Part shown: piece after piece, positions 57,396 through 64,000 of the stretch | Numbering within the stretch: position 1 is the first letter of the stretch | Layout of the letters: each line of letters begins with the position of its first letter | Origin: Poa pratensis | Taxonomy: Eukaryota; Streptophyta; Magnoliopsida; Poales; Poaceae | DNA length: 64,000 nucleotides | Direction: 5' to 3' | NCBI GenBank assembly: GCA_947311845.1 | Contig: CAMZMU010000081.1 | Span: 694,320 to 758,319 of the forward strand | Made by a program: the position numbers and the translations under genes | The notes under the pieces: model-generated | What the model saw: the letters and a program-made list of their open reading frames with translations, nothing else | Databases searched by the model: none | What the model was told of the DNA's origin: nothing

Positions 57396-60300
57396 ATGCG
57401 GACTACTCGGGCCGCCCTTGCGGCGCAGGCGGCTTCCCTGGCCGTCCCCCCACCCACGGTCTCAGCTGAGTTAGTTATGCGGACTACTCGGGCCGCCCTT
57501 GCGGCGCAGACGGCTTCCCTGGCCGTCCCCCAACCCACGCCGCGGGGCAGCTCCAGGCTACGACGGCGTCGCGCCGACGCCGTGGTCAGCGAAGACGCCC
57601 AGAGGGTGGGCTCTATGCCCCCCCTCAGGCGACAACCGCGGCCGCCGTCTCCACTGATTTGGCTCCCGGAGATGCTGCCGCCACAGATCTGGCCGCCGTC
57701 TCCACTGATTTGGCTCCCGGAGCTGCTGCCGCCACAGATTTGCCCGCAATAGAGGAAGGGGCAGACAGCGGCGACCTCATACATGCCGGAGACACACTTG
57801 GGACAGGTTAGTTGTGCTGATTAACTGTATTACACACTGTAAAGTCGGACCTTTTAGTTTTAATTAGATCCACCTTCTATTATTCACCTGTTATTCAGAG
57901 CTGTCGTCTGGTGATGAAGGGTCCTCGAGCTCATCCTCGCAGCAGGATCAGTTTATCATGAAACAAAGGGGTCGAGGAATTAGAAAACCAACCCTAAAGC
58001 CAAGAGGAACATTTACAGTGGAGATGATTGACAAGAAAACTGGTGCCCCGTTGAAACCAGTCAAGGCACATAGGAAATTTAAGACATTGTGTGGGTGTGT
58101 AGTCAGGGAAAAGGTCCCCATTACGGTTGACGACTGGAGTCAAGTCACTCCAGAAGAAAAGACTTTCATCGTCAACGCCATAATGAGCCAGTTCCAGCTC
58201 GCAAATGAGGAATGGAAGCCTGCAGTTCAAGCTGCTGCTCTTTCTAAAGCAAAGGATTCGTTCCGTAACTTCAGGCACCGTCTGTACTCCAAATTCCAGA
58301 AGAAAAATCGGGATGCTACACTTGTATACCCCTTCATTAAACCTGACGACTGGAAGGAGTTCAAGAAGTATAGGAGGACGGAGGAGTTCCTAACAAAGAG
58401 TAAAGCCGGCAGCGCCCTCATCAGTAAAAACAAGCATCCCCACAATATGGGGGTTCTTGGATATGCTGGTTCGAAGCCCATATGGAGAAAACAGGATGAA
58501 GAAGCAGTTGCTTCGGGGGGCACGGTTCCTTACTCTGATCTTGAAGGTGAACGGGCACGAGACTTCTTGAGGGCGAGGTCTAAAACAAACGAAGTTGGTG
58601 AACTTGTTATAACTCACCCCGAGACCCAAAAGTTACATAAAACAATGGTAATAACCATATATAACCTAAGTTGTTTCCTCCTTAACTGACACAATATTTC
58701 CTTGTGTACTGAATTCAGTGTACTACTTGTCTTATCTCCAGCTGGAGCTGAAAAATAAAAAGGACAGCGGAGAGATTCTGGCACGAGGGAAAGATGACAT
58801 TCTCTCAAAAGCTTTGGCTACGCCTGAGCCCTCTGGTCGGTCTCGGACGTACGGCACCCATGTTGGCCACAAGAAGGCTTTCGCGATAGACCAGGCTGAA
58901 AGGCAGGCAATGAAAAAGGCCAGACATGACGCTCAAATGAAAGCACTAGAGACAAATATTACGGCCAATATCGTTAAGCATCTTCGAGACGGTCACCTTG
59001 ATCCCGGTAGGGGGGAGTGCCCTGCAGCCAGGAGTAGTTGTGGATCATTGTCGGTTGATGGTCTTGTAGACACCGGCAAATATGCTGTGGACGACATCAC
59101 GAGCCCGGTGAGATGCAAACTACATGTGCCTGTAACCGTGATGACGCATCATCCCCTGGTGGCAGCACTAGGTATGGTTCAGCCACCTACCGATGTGGTA
59201 CCTCAAGTGGATGGTGTGCCCTTAAAGCCAGGTTTTGCAATGTGCTTTGTGGACAAGGTCATGCCTGGCTTCGAAGGCATCTTGCTATTTAACACCTGCG
59301 TCGATGCAGACGTACAAAGCTTGGGCCAGGCTAAGCTGAGATACGTACAGTGGCCCAAGAAGGAGATTTCTCTTCTCAGTGCCCTGCCATCCACCTCAAC
59401 AGCTTCTCGACAGATGGCGTCGTCTGAAGGCCTCCGTTCAGCACAGCTCCTCCTTGATATTGCGGCCAAACAGCCTTCCAGAGAACAAGCAGTTGAAGAT
59501 ACAACGGTTGCACAGAGTTGTGAAGCCACACCAACACCGCCTGTCGATGGTAACTCACCTACTGCCCTTGTGGTGAACAACACCACCAACTTGGTTGAAG
59601 CTACACCAACACCGCCTACGCCTCCGCCTCAGCCACAGCAGGCTTATCTGCCGCCTCCGCCTCAGTCACAGGAGGCTCAACTGCCGTCCCTGCCTCCTCA
59701 GCCACAGCAGGCTCATCTGCCGCCTCCGCCCCAACTTGTTCGGACACGTAGAGGCACCACACCCGTCCGGGCGAAGGACCATGCCAAGATGGCCCCGATA
59801 AATAGAACCCCGATGAAGCCCAAGCCCAAGCCCAAGACCATTAAAAATAAAAAAAATACTGCACCGATTGACAGCGACCAATACCTAGATGACGAAGAAT
59901 TTAATAAGAAATACAATGCAGAGGTGCAAAGTGGCCCCAAATACGTGCGTGGACAGCCATTGTTGACTAGAGATGGATTACAAAGATCAGGCTTGGCTTG
60001 CCAGCAGCTTCATGAAAAGTACCTCCTATGTTGTGAAGAGAATAAGGAGATGACCTTCAGTGTCAGGAAAGAGGATTTTTACGGCGTCGAAGGTGACGTT
60101 CGTTATAACTGGGAGTTTTCAGAGATGTTCCAAGTTTTCAACCTGAATATTGTTGATGGCACGTTCATGCGTTTGTTCACATTGTATGTGCCTTACAAAT
60201 ACTTTTCACATTTTAATAGCTTTCTTCTGTTCAGTACATGCTAACTATTCTCTTTCTTGTACTTAGGAGCCAGGTATTCGAGTGCAACCGCAGGAAAGAA

Positions 60301-61208
60301 CCGGTAGGTTTCCTTGATCCGGCTCTTATCAATTACACGAACATCTGCAGCAATGGATACGACGATTATTTCAACTATGCTGTGAAAGCGTTGACTCATT
60401 ATCAAGACAAAGAGTTGATCCTGCTTCCTTACAATCAGGCGTAAGTTTGTTATCAAAAATTATCTGTACATCCTGCTTCCTTACCATCAGGCGTAAGTTT
60501 GTTATTTTCCTTTGCAGTTCTCACTGGTTCTTAGCTGTCATCATTCCTAAACAGAACAAGGTATTGTATATAGATTCCCTACTTGGAAGTATAAATTATA
60601 CACCCTTGGAGAATTCTTGAACAGGTATTACATCGTTCCCTAGTTTACTTTATGATTTAACTTTCACGTGTTGTTTTCTCAATCCGCCAACTCATTACTT
60701 TTGTAGTGTGTTCGAAAAGTACTTGACGATAATCAAGAGACCGTTGGCCAAGAGAGGAGAACAGGAGGCCATATTGAGTCACGTACAAGTTAACCCGGTA
60801 ACAGTTGCTACTTTATTCCTAGTTTTCACAAATACCTGCTAGCAAACCAAACTAAGTGAGCGATTTTGTCACCAACATTACAGTGCCCTCAGCAACCACC
60901 TGGTACAAATCTTTGTGGGTATTATGTGTGCAATGCAATATTGAAAGTCGTTCCCACCTCGAGAAGTCTGCCAAGCCTCGATTCGGTTAGTAATCCACGA
61001 CATCATCAACAATTCATGTTTCCTAACAATATTTGCAGACATACATGACGAAAGATACCTAACTAAGAATCTGCCTGCAGCTTATAGGTGGAATGGGACG
61101 TGCACCTTTGAAGAAGGATGTTCTTACGATGGTGAGAGGCAAGTTTGCTGCGTTCGTCCTTGAACACATCGTAAGCAAGGAGGGAAAACTACACGACCCT
61201 AATCCATG
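57396..61208 (+). CDS. CACTA second gene: En/Spm-type transposase domain and Ulp1-like protease
   Basis: Proposed exons: 57,396-57,806, 57,899-58,647, 58,742-60,183, 60,267-60,440, 60,518-60,624, 60,707-60,797, 60,884-60,985, 61,081-61,208; all borders GT-AG. Exon 1 has an in-frame 27-residue repeat (MRTTRAALAAQ...). Exon 2 begins with a Ser-rich stretch and enters the plant En/Spm (Transposase_24) region: WSQVTPEEKTFIV, GSALISKNKHPHNMG. Exon 3 has QAMKKARHDAQMKAL, a proline/glutamine-rich linker and YVRGQPLL. Exons 4-8 resemble the C48/Ulp1 fold, with candidate catalytic His in SHWFLAVI, Asp in LYIDSL, and Gln/Cys in PGTNLCGYYVC. Family knowledge: some plant CACTAs carry such protease genes; the role in transposition is unclear. 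Single-base shifts are needed near 57,598 and 60,614. Exon limits are by eye. Confidence 0.75.
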
Positions 61209-61544
61209 ATCATGAGATCCTATTCGGCATTTGTTCACCTGTCCATACCGGCATTCTCGCTGGTGAGACTATAGATTTTTCCAAAACAATTGTTGTCACC
61301 ATTGTGGTGTAACTTCTTTAAATTGTGTCCACTTTTTTCCGAACAATGGCTGAAAACTTTGTATTTGTAGCAATAGCAATAGCTGTGAACTTGTATTCCA
61401 ACATTTGCTGTAAACTTTGTGTTCATATGATTGTTGTAAACTTGTATTGCTGAATGTCTGCTAAATAATTGCTGTAGCACGGGCGTGCAAGCGCAGCTAA
61501 TTACTATTAGCTTGCAATTAGACATAGGAAACGGGCAAACAGAA

Positions 61545-61790
61545 ATAGCCGTTGCCGACATGATACAACACTGGTAACGGAGGACAAAACCCTCCGTTGC
61601 CGAAATGGTCACACATTGGTAACGGAGAGCCGGAGGCTCCGATGCCGAAATTTTCTCACATCGGAAACGGTGTTCTGCCACCGTTACCGATGAGGGCCCC
61701 CACATCAGTATCGGAAGCGGGGACACGGACCCTTTCTCCGTTGCCGAAGGGGTTTTTGGCCCGTTTCCGATGTGTCGTTCTGTAGTAGTG
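61545..61790. promoter_or_regulatory. Right CACTA end and subterminal palindromes
   Basis: At least four imperfect palindromes of about 30 bases follow each other, each built from the NAACGG/CCGTTNC theme: GGTAACGGAGGA...CCTCCGTTGCC near 61,572; GGTAACGGAGAG...CTCCGATGCC near 61,619; ATCGGAAACGGTG...CACCGTTACCGAT near 61,662; ATCGGAAGCGG...CCGTTGCCGA near 61,711. The terminal repeat ends at 61,790. Likely binding sites of the element-encoded DNA-binding protein. Confidence 0.7.
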
Positions 61791-61876
61791 AAGACTAAAT
61801 AAAAATAAACTAAGCAAGACAATAACAAAGTAAAGAGATTGGAAGCGTGAAACTCCTCTTGCAGAAATCCTCTTAC

Positions 61877-61894
61877 TCCCCGGCAACGGCGCCA
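61877..61894 (-). other. Primer-binding site, tRNA-Asp type (Athila-like element)
   Basis: The minus strand reads TGGCGCCGTTGCCGGGGA, the complement of the tRNA-Asp 3' end with CCA. It lies 12 bases from the LTR and fixes the element as minus-strand. Confidence 0.88.
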
Positions 61895-61906
61895 AAAAAA
61901 GTTGCT

Positions 61907-63495
61907 TGATGACGTGGATCGCACATTCGTTGGGAGACCCCAAGAGGAAGGTATAAAGCAGTGTAGCAGCAGTTTCCCTCAGTATGAAACCAAGGTTTAA
62001 TCGACCAGTAGGAGCAAGAAATCACTTCTGAAGGTTGTTGGTGGCGCCGTTTACTAGATCACCAACGTGGAATCTGCACACAACACAATCAAACTACTTT
62101 GCCCCAATGAAACAGTGTGGTTGTCAATCTCACCGGCTTGCTGAAAACAAAGGATTAAACGTATGGTGTGGAAACAGTAGTAAATTGCAGAGAATGAAAA
62201 GGAACAATGTTTTCAGTTGGTTGTATTATCAGTGTAAAAGAATGGACGGGGTTCACAGTTCACTAGTGGGTGTCTCTCCATAAAAGATAACTAACATGCT
62301 GGGTGAACAAATTACAGCTGGGCAATTGACAAAATATTGAGCGCATGACAATGCATATATATGACATGATGATTACTATGATATTCATGTGGGCATTACG
62401 ACAAAATACATAGACCGTTATCCAACAGCGTCTATGACTAATAATCCACCGCCAGGTTGTCATCTGAGTTCCCCGTTGGTATTAAGTTGCAAGCAACGGA
62501 TAATCGCATTAAGTAATGTGCGTAATGTAAACAAATGCATTAGACCTAACGGCGCACCCTTAAGCTAAGCATCGGTTATTTTATCCCTAGTGGCAACAGC
62601 ACATCCACAATCTTAGAAGTTGTTGTCACTCTCCCAGATTACCGGAGGCATGAACCCACTATCTAGCATCAATACTCACTCTTGGAGTTACAAGCATCTA
62701 CTTGGCCAAAGCATCTACTAGTAACGGAAAGCATGCAAGATCATAAATAACATATAAGATAGATTGATAATCAACTTGACATAGTATTCAATATTCATCG
62801 GATCCCAGCAAAACAACATGTAGCATTACAATAAGATGATCTTGATCATGATAGGCAGCTCACAAGATCTAAACATGATAGCATAAAGTGGAGAGACAAC
62901 CATCTAGCTACTGCTATGGACCCGTAGTCCAAGGATGAACTACTCACGCACCACTCCGGAGGCAGGCATGGTGATGTAGAGCCCTCCGGTGATGATTCCC
63001 CTCTCCGGCAGGGTGCCGGGAAGAGCTTCTGAACCCTCCCGAGCTAGGGTTGATGACGGCGGCGTCTTTGGAACTTTTCGTGGATAATGGCTCGGGTGTC
63101 TAGGGTTTTCCCGTGAAGATGAATAAATAGGCGAAAGGGCGGCGGCTGGAGACACCCGTGGGGCCCACACCACCCCACGGCGCGGCAAGGGGGGCCGCGC
63201 GGCCCCATGGTGTGGCTGCCTCGTGGCTCTCCCTCCGTCTCTCCTTTGGACTCCGTGTACGTGTTGGAAAAATAGGAGGTTCTGTCCAAGTTTCGTCCAA
63301 TTCCGAGAATATTTCCAGACTAGCTTTTCTGGAATACAAAAACAGCAGAAAACATGAACTGGCACTGTGGCATCTTGTTATAGGTTAGTCCCAGAAAATG
63401 CATAAAAATGCTATGAAGTGTATATAAAACATGTAACAATTGGTATAATATCAACATGGAACATCAGAAATTATAGATACGTTTGAGACGTATCA
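61907..63495 (-). repeat. 5' LTR of the Athila-like element
   Basis: TGATGACGTGG to GAGACGTATCA, 1,589 bp. On the minus strand it opens TGATACGTCTCAAACGTATC, which is itself palindromic. It has no coding content that I trust. A GC-rich stretch at 63,130-63,240 resembles the leader after a TATA region. The right neighbour is the target duplication GTACT. Confidence 0.92.
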
Positions 63496-63872
63496 GTACT
63501 TTCCCCCCTCCCCCATCCTCTCTCTACCCAGGAGAAATCCCCAATCTTCTTGATTGAGTGGCAGCGGCGTCTCGGCGCCGTAACCTTCCTGAAGGTGCCG
63601 ACTTTGGGAGAGGGGGTGGTGGTGCATGCTCTGGTTTCGGATGTCAATGTCGAGTTTTCGCTCCTTCTTCATCATCGACCGCACCAAGCAGCTTCCTTTC
63701 CCTGTGGTGGTCTCCATGTTTTGTGGCTAGGCGTCTCTTCTTGGGCTCGTGCTTTGGTGGCTTCGTGCCTAATCTGATCGGCGGCTTGGTTCTTGTCCCT
63801 CCCTCTGCTCTAGGGAGAGCGTCCCTATGATCGACAGTTCGGTGCCCTTCGAGCCGGGCGAGGGGGCAGGGG
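63496..63872 (+). other. Right part of the interrupted GC-rich unit
   Basis: Resumes after GTACT with a C-rich start (TTTCCCCCCTCCCCC) and a G/T-rich sequence with GGTGGTGGTGC, similar in style to 51,180-51,728. No domain in any frame. Confidence 0.4.
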
Positions 63873-64000
63873 TGATGACTCCCAAGTGCAGGAGATCAAT
63901 TGTAGTAACTTTCGATTAGAAAAGGTTGTCGAACCCACGAGGAGCTGAAGGTATTGGTTAGCAAGAATGATAAATAAAACAATGAAAGATGCAAGTGTTT
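63873..64000 (-). mobile_element. Beginning of another LTR, leaves the window
   Basis: TGATGACTCCCAAGTGCAGG followed by AGATCAATTGTAGTAACTTTCGA and GTCGAACCCACGAGGAGC is a U5-end pattern I know from Triticeae gypsy elements in minus orientation. The first eight bases match the LTR at 61,907. The rest lies outside the window, so family and size are open. Confidence 0.6.

Larger units (their letters stand above)
53194..61790 (+). mobile_element. CACTA (En/Spm) transposon, near-complete
   Basis: The left end CACTAGTACAGAACGACACA and the inverted right end CACTACTACAGAACGACACA differ at one base and continue alike through ATCGGA. AAG is duplicated on both sides (53,191-53,193 and 61,791-61,793). 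8,597 bp. It carries subterminal repeat zones, a TNP2-class transposase gene and a second gene with En/Spm-type and Ulp1-like parts, both on the plus strand. It is inserted in the leader of the Athila-like element. The long open transposase frame suggests recent activity. Confidence 0.96.
51729..63495 (-). mobile_element. Athila-like Ty3-gypsy element, deleted, with nested CACTA
   Basis: The ends are bracketed by GTACT (51,724-51,728 and 63,496-63,500). Layout from left: a 103-bp stub of the 3' LTR, gag in reverse, leader, CACTA insertion (53,194-61,790), rest of the leader, primer site, and full 5' LTR (61,907-63,495). Protease, RT, RNase H, integrase and most of the 3' LTR are gone, so one large deletion joined gag to the LTR tip. 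The gag and LTR style recall the Fatima/Sabrina group of Triticeae; this is from memory. Confidence 0.88.

Noticed and set aside
1..64000. tRNA, rRNA or microRNA genes
   Set aside because: I saw tRNA-derived primer-binding sites only. No cloverleaf with A and B boxes, no rRNA block, and no miRNA-like hairpin outside the Stowaway element.

Overview
This is a plant nuclear window, and the repeat types point to a grass of the wheat tribe (Triticeae) or a close relative. The long-LTR chromovirus, the Athila-like element with a tRNA-Asp primer site, the CACTA element with a TNP2 transposase, the CTCCCTCCGT Stowaway and the CTAG-ending Helitrons are all familiar there. That assignment rests on pattern memory, not on a search. 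The only host gene I can support is an ICE1/SCREAM-type bHLH transcription factor gene (16,856-20,509, + strand, four exons). Nearly everything else is transposable-element sequence, much of it nested.

Layout. Positions 1-14,723 and 20,015-34,689 are the same stretch of DNA twice in direct orientation: ICE1 exons 3-4, the 3' flank, the 3' half of a LINE, and a chromovirus inserted in that LINE. The first copy ends at a 13-N gap (14,724-14,736). The second follows the complete ICE1 gene and runs on to 36,515 and the 5' half of the LINE (36,516 to about 38,200). The copies carry the same insertions and LTR-specific variants, and differ mainly by scattered 1-5 bp losses on both sides. I therefore read the repeat as most likely an unmerged contig overlap in an error-rich assembly, not a biological duplication. 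ICE1 exon 1 carries many frame-breaking indels of the same kind.

From 38 to 51 kb there is a mosaic of smaller elements: a 1.7-kb Harbinger-like element (38,201-39,873, TSD TGA), a Harbinger MITE (40,681-43,046, TSD TAA) split by a Helitron (40,840-42,705), a Stowaway MITE (43,779-43,901), an orphan Helitron 3' end (to 44,820), a decayed PIF/Harbinger transposase gene (45,326-46,310, - strand), a 158-bp tandem duplication (47,318-47,624) and a solo LTR with a perfect TSD (49,387-50,348).

From 51.7 to 63.5 kb lies a nest. A deleted Athila-like gypsy element (51,729-63,495, TSD GTACT) has an almost complete 8.6-kb CACTA transposon (53,194-61,790, TSD AAG) inserted in its leader. The CACTA carries a long TNP2 transposase gene and a second multi-exon gene that joins a plant En/Spm-type transposase domain to a Ulp1-like cysteine protease. 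Another LTR begins at 63,873 and leaves the window.

I see no novel defence, metabolic or regulatory system. The most useful observations are the probable false duplication at ICE1, the LTR-internal-LTR-internal-LTR structure of the chromovirus, and the CACTA element with its internal copy of the subterminal motif arranged as a hairpin.
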